Below are positions 11,479 to 23,113 of a stretch of DNA of 64,000 nt, in pieces; the first letter of the stretch is position 1; each line of letters begins with the position of its first letter. The stretch is taken from NCBI GenBank assembly GCA_001566295.1, contig KQ964247.1:868001-932000 (forward strand), in the 5' to 3' direction. The position numbers and the translations under genes were made by a program. The notes below the pieces were generated by a model that did not search any database, was not told the DNA's origin, and saw only the letters and a list, made by a program, of their open reading frames with translations. Origin of the DNA: Microdochium bolleyi (Eukaryota > Ascomycota > Sordariomycetes > Xylariales > Microdochiaceae).

Positions 11479-13118
11479 TCACCGACGTGCTCTTTTGTCA
11501 TCGCCTTGGCGCTCCAGAAGTAGAGTTAACTGGCTCTTGGACCTCCCGAGGTGAACGTTTGGGCTCGTGCTTGGCAGTGTAGGCACAAGGCGTGAACTTG
11601 TAGATGACCCGGTGCCAGTGCGCTGGATGGCTTGGATGGGGTCATCCATCTCGCTCAAGGCATTAGCGAACGCCTCGTTGGCTGGGAGGTTCTCGTCAAA
11701 CTCGATAATCGTGCCGTGAGCAGTGGCGCTGGACGTCGTCACAGTGCTTGGAGCTATCAAGCCTGGTGCTATTCCGCGACCCTTCAAGTTCCAGTCTCGC
11801 ATTCCGGGCCGTGGCGAGCCCATGTCAGACCTGGACCGGCTCATGGCTGCACCGCCAGGATACGAGGGCCGAGGGACCACGCTGCTTTGGTCCTCCATGG
11901 ACGCAACTCTTGTTCGGGATGCAGGGCGGGTCACTGCCGATGGTTGATCGCTAGCCGTCACGCCTAACCCCGGCCTTGCTTTCGTGGCGGAGATTGAGTA
12001 GTTCTCAGATGACTTGGGACTTCTGATTGGCAGATGTTGTGCCTGCTTGGCTGCTGAACCGGTAGTACCATCGTGGTTTGTTGATATATCAGGGCGCTTG
12101 CCAGCCGCCTTTGCGCTACTCGGCTCGTCCAAATGCACCACCCCTTTGCCTTCGTGTATTGTCTCGATAGAGCGTGCGGAGCTGCTGATCTTTGAGGATA
12201 GAGAACCACTTTCTTTGGAACCGTTGTCAGAACCCCCGGCGGAGGACTGAGAGCTGGGTCTACGAGGCATCGCAGGTCTACGCCGCGCAGTAGAAGCCAC
12301 GACCTTAGCACCCTTTTTTTTTTGCCCAGCAGCTCCAGTGCGTTTCTTCTCCAGCTTGCCTCTGGTCGATTCGGCATCTTTGGTACTTGCCCGCGCAGTC
12401 ATGGCCGTACTTCCGGACGATTCCCCTTCCGAGTCGGAGGCGGCTGGGGTCGCAACCGGCGTGACAATACGAGCATTCGGCCGAGGTCCTGTACTTGGCG
12501 GAGCTCCAAGCGTCTTGAGAATTGGTTTGACCGGCGGTTGCTGATTAGCAGAGCTCTTCTTCACAACATTTCCTGTTTGAGCTTCGAGCGGGAGGCCCGA
12601 AGGACCTTCGGAATGCACAACGTTTTCGGTAACTGGTCGCGACTTTACAACTTGAGACTCTTCTTGCAGGGTTCTCTTCGCGTTAGGTGACGACTAGATA
12701 ATACACATTAGAACCAGCCTGGAGGAAACGGCCCTGCCTATGAAAGCACTGACTGGTTGTGATGGACCCTCGTAACGGTTGGCAGTGCTTCGCAGCTTCA
12801 CAAATGTTGGCCCATTCGAAATCTGTTCAAATAGTCGAGCGAGCACGGGACCAGGGAGGTTGCGCCTCTCACTCCCCCAGACATGCCACCAAAAGTTCTC
12901 GAGACGGTTGGCTGTAGGATCTACGAGTCTAGTGAAAGTCGTCGTATATACTGACGAGGAAAAGTCAGTATCTGCCAACAAGACTTGTGCTCACGTTTGA
13001 GCTTACCGCGCCAGTATTTCTGTATCTTATCCAGCGGTACGACCGGATAACTGGCGACCTCTTCGTATATCCAGCTCGTGTTGGTGACGATACCCTTGGG
13101 CAATATCATGTCCCCCAT
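11479..13118 (-). CDS. GATA_AreA (DUF1752) domain protein, 3 exons
   Basis: Exons 13118-13007, 12950-12754 and 12693-11479 join in frame to 507 residues. Joining exons 1 and 2 recreates the short fungal domain named after the AreA N-terminal region: residues ~34-65 read KYWRVYTTTFTRLVDP..RLENFWWHVWGS, with the invariant RLEN-FWW-VWG core. The rest (from ~residue 100) is disordered, rich in Ser, Lys and Pro, with basic tracts (KKRTGAAGQKKKGAK) that could act as nuclear localisation signals. There is no GATA zinc finger (no Cx2C-x17-18-Cx2C), so it is not AreA itself. Proteins with this domain include nitrogen- and stress-linked regulators, but a specific role cannot be stated. A second ATG four codons in (13109) is an alternative start. 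Confidence 0.88.
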
Positions 13119-16100
13119 CGTGATGTCTTGGTACAGCCAATGCAGCCACGGAAGCAGGGACTAATGACGGTTGCGTCTCCAGGACTGGATGGAAGATGGA
13201 TCAAAGTGAAAGATAGCTTCGTATCAATGTAGTCGGGCAAGTCATGGTCGATGAAGCAAGTGAAGGTGAATCTACTGGGAGTTGAGGTCGCCCGACTGGA
13301 TGGCGGCCCAGGAGACGGCAGCCAGAAACGCTGTGGTCACGGGATTTCGGACTGCAGACAATGCTCTGCCCAAGCCGATCGTTTGGTCGCGTGCTCTTCG
13401 AACGGTGTAGCCACTCCTTGGGCGCTGGCGAGGACGCTGAATTACCGGTAGCGCTGAGTCTGGCTTGTTACACGCTTGTACACTGTCGTAAACTGCACGA
13501 CGGCGGGACCCGAACCTGCTCGGGAAGGGCTGGGTGGTGATGGCAAGACGAGGGCTGGATAATTGATAAGGAGGGCGTAAGGGATCATGGGCCGTCTCTG
13601 TATTTTCACGCCTTGTGGGCGAGGATTGAAGAGACTGAGCGGTGGCGACGAAGGCTGCAGCTCGATGCTGGAACACAAGGCCTCGGGCTGGTTTTGTGGA
13701 GTGTACTCGGTGCTTGATGCCTGGGACTGATCCCTGTCGCCGAAGGGCCGAGAGCGTGGAACTTGTGAGACGGAGTTGCAGGCTGTTGGAGCTGGTCACG
13801 ACCAAACGGCCACGGGATCCGAGCCGCGTGCGGGAATGACGGGAAGCGAGCAATATAAAGACAGCGCTAGGGTGGACGAGGGACAGCAGTGCACGTCCAC
13901 GTGCAAGTCGGTGAAAGCAGGGGCGTGCGCTGTAGGCTACGATGTGTCCCAGTGCTGGCGGAGAGAGGCGGTGATCAGGGGCCCAGCAGACGGGATCCCG
14001 GGCGGGGGGGCCCGGATTGGGCGAGAGTGGGTGCGCTGAGGGGTGGCCGGCCAGTCGAGACTTGCTTGGGTGCGCAGGGATGGCGGCGGGTGCATCCAGG
14101 GCTGGCCGCTGACTGACGATCGAGAAGAGGAAGCCGGGCGTCAGGAGGCCCTCGGCAGTGCCTGAGGCTGGAGCTGCTTCGGAGCCTGCGAGGTGGTTGA
14201 TGGCGGAGGGGTCTGCGCCAGATGGCGTCGTTGTGGCTGCCAGGACAAGAACGGCACTGCATGGCGACTTCGTTCCAGGGTGCCTTCCTTCCAGGTGCCT
14301 TTCCATCATCCCTCGTGCTTGTTGCTTCCTTCTTCGCTGCCTCTCCTCTCCTCCTCGCTCCTCCCTGCGCCACACCTCCCGACCAGGGGACACCACGATC
14401 CGCCAGCAGGGTTCCAAGCTTCCATGGTTCCAGAAGCTGGCCAATACACACGACAGCGCAGCCAACTGCCTCAAGGTAGACTAGCTGCCTGTTGACCTCA
14501 CCGCCTCACCTTTGCGCGTCCTCGTCCTCCTCGCATCGTCGTCGACGGGTGAATGCGTGGCAGCAGCAGGCATCAGTGCCTCTTGTCTGCCTTCCCAAGG
14601 GCTGCATTTTCTTTTTCCAGTGCGCAGCATTCGCCACAAACAGGCGTGCGCGTGACTTTGGTCCCTCGCCTGCACCAACCAGGGATCTGCTGTCCGGGTA
14701 ACCAGCCCGGGAGACCCCGCGATGCTCTTCCGCTCCCGGCATGCAATCTCAGCACAATGATAACTACCCTACTCTAGGGTACCCTAGCTTCAGGCAGGAG
14801 GCGGAAGGGTGGTGCAAGAGTCGAGCACACCACTTGCGCCAAGGCTTCTTCTCCCTGTCCTCACCCGCACTTCCATCCGTCCCCCACGTCCGTCTGGTAT
14901 CCCCCACCCCCTTCCGTTTCTAGAAGGTCGTCTGGAGGCCGACACATCGTTTGCTCTCGACCCCATGACCATGTCCAACGAGTCCTGCTTACCAAGGATT
15001 TCAACGTACAAAGGACCTGTCCCGTCTACGCATCAGACTCGTCATTTCCACAATGCTGTGGCTGCTCTGGATGGAGCTTGCATTGTTTCCACTTGTTGTC
15101 GAATCATGGTAAATGGACCCTGCCCGACACCTCGAATGAGCTGGTTCGTCTTATCCAGCAGCACACCGCCGTCTGGAACAGGAGAACGTTCGTCGGCCGC
15201 CTGTGGCTCTACGGTGCCACGTTGCAGAGTCTTGCGAGGGCGCAGGGCGGAGTCCTGCTGGCCTACAAGCTCCCTGGCAGCCTAATGCAGTATTTCAAGT
15301 TATGGTGATGTTTTCCCCATTTCAAGTCCGGTGGGACCACAACAACTTGAGCAAACACAGGACCGAGATGTCCAAGGACATCTTCGAGCGCACATGAGCG
15401 GCAGCGGAGTCCACTCCACATATCGCTTCAGAAGACGTCGTTGCTGCCTTACCAGCCACAGTATGGGACGGTGATCTGCCAGAAATGTTCATTGAACCCG
15501 TCTCAGGTTGGACAGAAAACTCCGGACGGAGTACCACCTGGTGAGGCGTGCTGGACACCCAACGTCCGTTGAGCTCCCGGACAAACTCTCTGGTCGCGTG
15601 ATCCGGCTTGGCCATGGAGCGATTTGTCGTCCCATGCTACGCTAGGGTACATGTAATCAAACCGGTCAGTGAAGGCCCTTGACACCGCGAGCCCGAGATG
15701 AGCGACAATCCGAGCGGCAGAGCTGGTAGACTTCCACAATGGTTCCCGGCCATGCACGAAGCCTCACCGAGAGCCTAAAAGTCAACATGATCGCCCCGCT
15801 CCAGGATCCGGGGTGCGTCTGACGTCGCCCAGCCATGGAAAACTCCGTCTGTACCCTGCTCGTCAGGATGCACCATGTGAGCGGCGACGATCTAGTACTA
15901 CGTATGTACCGCACCATGGCAACGTCCCACTGCACAATCTGGGAGGTGTTGGCATTCTTTTTGAAACCGAGGTTGTCTCTGCCCAACTAGTGAACCACAC
16001 TACAATGGTCCTGGATACCGTACCCGGCCGGCGCCTGTGAGCTGTTGGCGAGGGAGACCGTCTGTGACACGTGCAGAATAATTTTCAGTCTACATTCTGT

Positions 16101-16672
16101 TGATTGACAGCAGAAAGTATCCAGAACTGCCCCAAGCCACCGTTAACGCCGTAAGCCAAATCATGAGCTACATGCCAGCCACTGCTGGGTCTAGGTCTAG
16201 GGGTGGGGATTGTGGTGTCCATTGAAGGCCATTGTCTCACTCAAGCTTGCCTGTCCAGGCCTGGAAGGCTTGAAGTCCCATCCCCAAGGGCCTTGGCGTG
16301 CAGCGGCATGGAGATACTCTGTGTAAGTGGTCACCTCTGCATTTAACAACACGACCGAATACTTCGAAACAGTGCTCTGGCCAGGCTTTGCTATCTTCAA
16401 TCCCGAACTGTGAGTATGGCCAGAGGAGTCGACAATGTTCAAGGCACTGCAAGGTGCGCTCCGGCTATGTTTACGTCAGCGGCCGTGCACGGCTGAGAAA
16501 CCTCAAACGAATAGGGGTGGGCTGGCTTCCACCCGGCACGGTGGCCATGGACACGGACACGGACACGAGCACATCACGAACATCCACCTGAGTGAACCCC
16601 CCCTCCCCCCTCCAAGACCCAAAGCCTACGTCAGTATCTTGGCAGAGCTTCCGATGACATGGACAGGCCAGT
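13119..16672. other. 3.5 kb region upstream of two divergent genes
   Basis: This lies between the start of the GATA_AreA-domain gene (-) and that of the glycosyltransferase (+). It contains a 400-codon minus-strand open frame (13272-14474) that is Arg/Ser/Pro-rich, without a recognisable domain, and overlapped by several other long frames; I treat it as promoter and 5' leader rather than a gene. There is a GGACAC triplet-like tandem near 16549-16566. Nothing else was recognised. Confidence 0.45.
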
Positions 16673-17800
16673 ATGAGGTACTACACAAGACGCTATGGCG
16701 CCTTCATCACAGCTGTCATCCTTATCCTGGTCGTGCTGTACACGACAGAGCCGCGCAGGCGTGCCTACTCGTGCAAGACTTTCGGCTCGTGCATCGACAT
16801 CAACCCGCACACCTACTCACATGCATACCCCCGGAATGCGCAGCTTGGCGAGTTCGAGGAGACGCTTGCAGATGGCACAATCCACTACACTCGCGAGCTG
16901 TTCACCAGGGACAAGACCGCCAGCGTTGTCCAGCCCAATCTTCTGATCCTGGTCCTCAACAACGATGCCGACTCGTGGGCGCGCGACTTCCGCGCCACGC
17001 AGCGCTCTGTGCATGACTTCCTGGACCTGCTGCTGACGACCAAGCTGGATCTTGCAACCGTCTCGCTGGCCATGATGACCTCCTCGCGGGCCGAGTTCGA
17101 CGCCATCAAGCAGGCCACCTCCAAGCTGCCCTTTGGCAGGGTCAGCGTCATCTTCAGGGCGCCCGGCGCGCACCACGGCCTCGACTATTCGGAGCGGCAC
17201 AACCGCAGCCCCCAGGTGCAGCGGAAGCGGCGCGGTTTCATCGCCGCCCTGCGCAACTACCTCATGCTGCGGGCGCTGCGGGACGAGGAGCACGTGCTCT
17301 GGATCGACGCCGACGTCGTCGAGTTCTCGCCCTGGGTCGTGCAGACGATGCTCTCCCACGCCGACACGGACCCGGAAAAGGTCGGGCTCATCACGGCGCG
17401 GTGCTCGCAGAACGCGCACGCCAACTACGACAAGAACGCGTGGGCCGTGGCCAAGGGCGCCAACAAGATCTGGGGTCCCGTGGCGGACCACGAGCGGGAA
17501 GGCGCAGTCGACGAGCTCGTCGAGACGAGGCTCTTCGTGGATGTCCTGGGCAAAGGTACGAGCGACAGCGACCTCGTGCCGCTTGACAGCGTGGGCGGGA
17601 CGATTCTGTACATCCGCGCGAGTAAAATCCTCGAGGGGCTCGTCTTCCCGACGTACAATGTCGTGGGCACGACGTGGAGCCAGGAAGGCTGGGTCGGTGT
17701 CGAGACGGAGGGGATATGCTATGTCGCGAAGCAGACGCCTGGTGGTGGGTGTTTCCTGTTGGGAGGGAGCCACTATGTGCGGCACGCAGATTGGGGTTGA
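16673..17800 (+). CDS. Mnn9/Anp1/Van1-family (GT62) mannosyltransferase-like protein
   Basis: Single exon, 375 residues. The topology is type II: a short basic N terminus, then a hydrophobic anchor (residues ~9-24), then a lumenal catalytic region. The family signature is clear: RNYLMLRAL (194-202) followed by VLWIDADVVEF (208-218), whose D212-A-D214 is the metal/GDP-sugar-binding DxD motif. The C-terminal half (GGTILYIRA..., PTYNVVGTTW..., ETEGICYVAK) also follows the family. Known members extend or initiate alpha-mannan chains on N-glycans in the Golgi; the acceptor here is not deducible. Length is within the usual 350-450 residues. It appears divergent from canonical Mnn9, so it may be one of the extra paralogues of filamentous fungi. 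It is convergent with the next gene. Confidence 0.88.
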   Translation: MRYYTRRYGAFITAVILILVVLYTTEPRRRAYSCKTFGSCIDINPHTYSHAYPRNAQLGEFEETLADGTIHYTRELFTRDKTASVVQPNLLILVLNNDADSWARDFRATQRSVHDFLDLLLTTKLDLATVSLAMMTSSRAEFDAIKQATSKLPFGRVSVIFRAPGAHHGLDYSERHNRSPQVQRKRRGFIAALRNYLMLRALRDEEHVLWIDADVVEFSPWVVQTMLSHADTDPEKVGLITARCSQNAHANYDKNAWAVAKGANKIWGPVADHEREGAVDELVETRLFVDVLGKGTSDSDLVPLDSVGGTILYIRASKILEGLVFPTYNVVGTTWSQEGWVGVETEGICYVAKQTPGGGCFLLGGSHYVRHADWG

Positions 17801-18047
17801 GGTGTATTGCATTGCATTGGAAGAGCCTAGGTGGGCAGCAGCAGCATTCTTCAACGTATCGAAAAAAGAAGATGTGTCTGCGTGCGAGCAAGAAAGCCGC
17901 AATGGAATAACTATCACCACTTCGGCCCATGGGTCGACGCATGCATCCGCACATTGTCTGTCTACTCTCAATTTCGCAAATCGGTCCGGACAAAATCAGC
18001 TACCTCCTGCCAGCGCCTCCTTGTCAAGTAACCAACCGGTGTTTCCC

Positions 18048-19219
18048 TCAAACCTTGAGCCCGTGCTCCTTGATGCCCGCGAGCAGCCGCTCCTGCTGCG
18101 CGCCGTAGTCAATTGGGGTCGGGTCGATGGTCGGCGGGACGTCGGTGTACAGGGGCACGACGAAGCGCTTGCCGAGCGAGACCTCGAGAATCGTGCCGTC
18201 GCCCAGGGCCGGGTCCTCGAAGAGCTCGAGCATGCCCAACGCGATCTCCTCGGGCCCCAGCGCGATGTCCTTGCCGCCATCGGAGATGGATGCTTTGGTG
18301 GGGTCGTCGGCCCACATCGGGGTCTATATCGTTGTTATCAGTCTACCGGAAAACTGGAAGATGAAGGAGAGACAGAGAGGAAGAGGGGGCCAAAGCAGAA
18401 GAAAAACTTACGTTGACGGCCCCTGGCGCAACAGCCGAGACGCGGATCCCAAGCGAGTCCCTCAGCGCCCCGAGACTCTTGACGAACCCGTTGATGCCGT
18501 GCTTCGAGGCGATGTACATGGGCGCGGCCAGGAACGCCGTGCGGCCGGCCATGCTCGACACGTGGATCAGGTCCCCTTGCTGCTTCTGCGTGGTCCAGTG
18601 GCCGATGGCGAGCTGGCTGAGGCGGATCGGGTGCACGAGGTTGACGTCCAGCAGCGCGTAGTGCCCGATCCCGCCGTCGCTGTCGCCGTCCCGCGACGGC
18701 GAGTCCTGGTTCGTGGGCGTCCGCGGGGCCTGCCAGAAGGACGACCACGCCGGCTCGAACAGGCCCGCGCCGGGCACGACGATGTCGCACCGCCCGGAGA
18801 AGGCGGAGAGCGTCGCGGCCCAGAGGGCGCTGAGCTGTGGCCAGGAACGGACGTCGGTCTTGTGGAATAGCGCCACGGACACGTGCCTGTTGGGGGCCTC
18901 GGGCTGCTGCTGAGAAGAAAGGGGGTACTGGTCGAGCAGGGCCTGGGCTTCGGGGCGGACGGCCAGGTCGCCGATCATGACGGAGCAGCCCTTGGAGAGG
19001 AGGAGCTTGGCGAACTCATAGTTGATGCCTTTTGTTGTTGCGCGCAGTTTGTCATTAGCATGTTGCAGTTCGCTAGTAATTTCTGACAAGTCGCATTCCC
19101 ACGGTGCTCATGGCATCTCTTGTCTCTGGGTATTTCTTGATGGAAGTTGTTGGCTGTGGCTTACCCGAGCCGGCACCGGTGATCAGAGCCACCTTTCCTT
19201 GGACTGAGCGTCGTGACAT
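18048..19219 (-). CDS. short-chain dehydrogenase/reductase, 3 exons
   Basis: Exons 19219-19165, 19028-18412 and 18323-18048 join to 315 residues. Exon 1 ends inside the nucleotide-binding motif: splicing (G|GC) gives VALITGAGSGINYEFAKLL, the TGxxxGxx Rossmann signature slightly altered (Asn where Gly is commoner). The catalytic elements follow: VSSMAG serine and Y-I-A-S-K (Tyr near residue 189). The usual NNAG motif is replaced by VPGAG. Family members oxidise or reduce hydroxyl/keto groups with NAD(P)(H); the layout resembles fungal 15-hydroxyprostaglandin-dehydrogenase-like SDRs, but the substrate is unknown. Intron 2 has a GTAAGT donor. No targeting signal is seen, so a cytosolic enzyme is inferred. 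Confidence 0.92.
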
Positions 19220-20390
19220 TGAGATCCTTCTTGCGTTTGCGTGTTCCTTGCTGTGTTGAGTCTTTCTTTTCCCAGTCGTTGGGCGCCAGTCAAATGATGT
19301 ATGTGGCCGTTCGGAAAAAGGAGATACGCACTCAACTCGACGAAGAATCAGCTGGACAAGGTAAAAGTAAAGCAAATATCCAGCAGAAGTCGCAGCGATT
19401 CGTCTCTTTCGATAGGCAATGGCGTATCACAGGACCCAAGACACGATCAGGCACCAGTAGATGTTGAAAAATGAAAGACCTCTTCTTGCTTCTCTTGAGA
19501 CTTCTAGTGCAGCCTTAATTCCCGGCTGGATTACACGGCGTGTCACGATATGGCGCGCGGGGTAATAAGGATGAACTGTCCCGAGGACCCCGAGAGTCCA
19601 ATTTGGGCACGCGCACGTCTGCTGTTGGGCATGCTCGCGTCCGCGCGGTCGAGCCACACATAGTAGGCCCCTCACCGGGCCGGGCCCGGCTGGAGATATA
19701 CTTCCTGCCGGCGGCTGTCCATAACACTCAGTCGCCCTCTCAGCCGGCGGGGAGAAGCGGGGAAATGCTGTTTGGGGAAGCCAGTGGGCAAGTCGTGTGG
19801 GGTAGTGCGGGGAAATTTGGCAGGCAGGACTTGACGGAAAGTAATTCCACCATGTTCGCCAACGTTTCCATGACCGCGTTACAGGGACAAGTTCTCGAGA
19901 GATCAATGGTGGAAAGATGGGGAAAGATGGAGGTAACACTATTACGCTACAGACTGCGCAATAGTTATGGATTCCGACATGGAGATTCGGGGTTGAAAGC
20001 TTCACTTTGCTCCATCTCACAGTGAAAGCAGAGAACCGCTCTACGCAGAAGGACATACAAATACAAACAGCCGTACATACAGCTAGTGGCCCAACTTTCG
20101 AGTAAGGAACAAGGTTTGTATTTGTCAATGTATATGTCCAAGAAAATATATACGGCATTCTAAAGTTTAAATGTCCAACAAGGAAAACAGGGATCTGGAG
20201 TATGCAGAGTAAGTAATCTGATCATGGTGTGATCATAATGAAGAAGGCGGGAGCCATCATGGCCGTGAAGACGCGGCATTATAGCCCTTGCCAGCCTTTG
20301 TTGCTAGCAGGAGTCTCCACCGTGAAAGCTTCTCGACGGCGTCTCGACTAGATGCTGCGTTGAAGGGTCCGACGGTGGCTTCAAAGCTTC
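19220..20390. other. intergenic region between SDR and GH16 genes
   Basis: This contains the SDR promoter and the GH16 3' end. A 243-codon minus-strand open frame (19427-20158) overlaps a 161-codon plus-strand frame; neither has a motif or homology that I recognise, so neither is annotated as a gene. Confidence 0.45.
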
Positions 20391-21363
20391 TTAGTTGGAC
20401 TGGAAGTGAGCGACGTAAGCAACCTCCATCATGGCACCGTAGCCGTCCTGGGTGCTCGAGCTGGGGTCGCCGGGCTGTTCACAAGATAATGTTAGCACAG
20501 GACCCACGGATGAGTAAGATGAAGAATTGCAGCCTTACCCAGTTACCACCAACGGCGACGTTGAAGATGATTTTGTGGGGCTTGGCGGCGACATAGTTCC
20601 ATGACTCCTCGCTCTTGACCTCGGAGCCCTTGACGCGGAGGAACTCGCGGCCGTCCATGGACCACGAGAGGGTCTGGTCGCGCCAGCTGGACGGGGTGCG
20701 GTCCCAGGTCGCGGCCCAGGTGTGCCAGTCATTGTTGGCCAACCCGGTGCCGCTGGTCTGGCCGCAGTCGCCCTTGCGGCACCAGAGCGTGCCAGAGGCA
20801 ACGGCCTCGCCGTTGACGCGTTCCATGATGTCGACCTCGCCGCAGGTCGGGTGACCCGGCTGCTCGCCGTTGCAGGCCTCGCCCAGGGTCCAGAAGGCCG
20901 GGAAAATACCCTGGTTGTTGGCGGCCGAGTTGCTGCCGAAGCGCAGGCGGGACTCGATGACCGTCTTCTTGCCGGCCGCGGGTGTGAAGTAGTAAGTGGA
21001 CTCGACCCGACCGGAGGACCAGCACTGGTGGTTGCGGACGGGGTGATCATCCTCGCCGTTGGTCTTGCAGTTGGTGCCGCTCTCCTTCCAAGGGACGAGC
21101 TGCAGCGTGTTGCCGCCGCTCAGCTGGACGTTCTTGTTGCGGGCCTGGTAATCCTGCCACTCCTCGTTCCAGTGGTCCTTGGAGCCAAGCCACCACTTGT
21201 TCTGGTCGGGAAGCTGGCCAGCGGCACCGCTAAAGTTGTCCTGCCACTTGATTGAGTAGCCAGACTTGGAAGGGGCGGCCTCCTGGATCGTGATAGGCCC
21301 TGCGGTGACAGCCGCCGCGAGGGCCAAAGTGCTGAGAGCTCCGCGAAGAGAGAAGTTCGACAT
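20391..21363 (-). CDS. secreted GH16 family endo-beta-glucanase, 2 exons
   Basis: Exons 21363-20539 and 20474-20391 join in frame to 302 residues. The first ~21 residues form a signal peptide with a hydrophobic core (LSTLALAAAVTAG), so the protein is secreted. The GH16 active-site motif is present as E176-V-D178-I-M-E181, where the first Glu is the nucleophile and the last the acid/base. Neighbouring aromatic blocks (NQGIFPAFWTLGE before it, DWHTWAATWDRTP after it) and the final strand (GAMMEVAYVAHFQ, from exon 2) are typical. Enzymes of this type cleave beta-1,3(4)-glucans and help remodel or digest cell-wall glucan; the exact linkage is not deducible. There is no GPI signal or carbohydrate-binding module. 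A TATA-like element lies ~145 nt upstream of the ATG. Confidence 0.93.
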
Positions 21364-21504
21364 TGCGATAGAGGGAGATAACCGTCAGGAAAGACTGGAA
21401 GCTAAAAGTGACAGAGGTGGAAGCTGAGGGAGGGCTGGACTGTTGTCTTCGTTGCCTGCTGCTGTGTCTCTTTTCTTCATCAAGAGCATAGCGATGCCGT
21501 GACC

Positions 21505-21512
21505 TTATATAT
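21505..21512 (-). promoter_or_regulatory. candidate TATA box of the GH16 gene
   Basis: The minus strand reads TATATAAG about 142-149 nt upstream of the GH16 start codon, a plausible distance for a fungal core promoter. Confidence 0.45.
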
Positions 21513-21559
21513 TGATTGATCCCCACGATCCAGTCTCGACATGAGGACACACAGGGGGA

Positions 21560-23113
21560 GTGTGGTCTCCCAATGTTCCCTCATCCTCATCGTCGTCGTC
21601 AAGGCTAGGCTGGGTGGCAGTGGATCAAAGTGAGCGGCTAGTCCAAATGCATCGCACTCGAGCCAAGCAACCTAGCGAGCAATTCCCTTGGCTGGCACGT
21701 TACTTCTGTCATCGGGCGACGGAGCTCCTACACAATGCAGACAGACGTTGAATTGACTAGCATAGACTGACGAGATGAATTCGTGGTGTTGAGTCTCATG
21801 AGCCGCATCCTGTTCGGATGCGAAGTCGCCTATAAGCAAGATTGCCTATTCGGGCAGACTTACAAGGCTGCCAAGCCGTGTCGTTACATAAAACACCCTG
21901 CAGAAAGGATGCGAAAGCTTGTCGGTGCTGGCACTCTCTGGGATCATTCAGACCTCGGACTATATCCTGGAGACCGCTTACAATAATCGCCCTGAGGCAA
22001 CTGTCAGCAGGATTGACTTGATTCCCACGCATTGTCGGCACTTTTGCGGGTGAAACAGTTCGTTCAACACGTGGTCCGGAAGCCACTTCGGCCCGAACCA
22101 TGATTGGTCTGGATCCTCGGTCATTACATGATTAAAAGTGGCAAGCCTAGGATTCCGAGTTGTGGAATCGTGACGGCCGAGACTGGAAGTGCCCCTGGCA
22201 ATAGCCCAGATGTGGCGCCGAGATGAATCTGTCCGCTCGTGAAGGCTGTTGTCACAAGATGATGACAGCCCATAGCTTCGAGAGATTCCAGTACGGAGAA
22301 TGGAGAACAGTCATACTGCTTAGAGTCCTTGATGGCTTACCCGTCATCTTGGTTGACTGGCGTGTTTCGCAGGCGGAAGCATGACAAAGCTTGGCCGGAC
22401 AGAGCCCAGTCTCGGTAGGATTTACCCCACTGAGGGAGCACTTCCGTATGTGAAGGGAAATGTGGCCCAGCCAGTTTGACGTGACCGTTGCCAGTAGGCT
22501 GGTCATGGATGGCGTACAATTGAGGCTCGAATCGAGAGGCAGCGCCTGTCGACAGAGGCTGTCCGTGTGCGAGACCTGGACTCGTGGAGTCTGCGCGGCG
22601 GCAGTGTCACCTACTCTTTCGGGCAGGCTCGCTTGATACAGCCGACGATGAAGATGTGCGGATCGCCGGCGGCATGCACAGTCCGTGAATGGAACACGGC
22701 AGGATGGGTGAAGGGGGAAGTGTCTCGCACAGAGAACGAGTGCGGGAGGTCCCGCCCGCCATGTGTGCCAGGATGGCCCACTGTTGCCCATTGCGCTCCG
22801 CACGTCATTGGCTGTTGATGCAGGGCAATATTTCGGACTTTCTGGTTGTCGACCCTCCGCCCTCACCTCCATGGGCTCACCACGAGCCCTTCGACGACAA
22901 CTCCGCGGCTCTGACCATACACCCTTGCACCCGATTGCACCCAGTGCTCCGCCATCACCGAACCACCGCCGTAATCCGCCTTCACTTCTTGCGAACCTAC
23001 CACGAGGCCACAATGGCCCGGGAGTGCGACGTTCGTCTCTCGTCCCCGACCCCCACCAGCGCTCCTTCGAAGTCATAGCCAGCCGTCCCAGAGGTGGATC
23101 ACAAGCCTCAAAG
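21560..23113. other. intergenic region upstream of MTG1
   Basis: This holds the upstream sequences of the GH16 gene (-) and the MTG1 gene (+). A 293-codon minus-strand frame (22252-23133) runs across the MTG1 promoter but has no recognisable domain. The MTG1 frame is open 117 codons upstream of the chosen start without coding character. Confidence 0.45.

Noticed and set aside
11479..13118. Calling this gene areA (nitrogen regulator)
   Set aside because: It has only the short GATA_AreA N-terminal-type domain; there is no GATA zinc finger.
16817..17971. 384-codon minus-strand open frame over the GT62 gene
   Set aside because: The plus strand carries the family DxD and RNYL motifs; the antisense translation (His/Val/Arg-rich) is a mirror of codon bias.
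19427..20158. 243-codon minus-strand open frame between SDR and GH16 genes
   Set aside because: No recognisable domain, overlapped by another long frame on the opposite strand, and no intron signals; chance is more likely.
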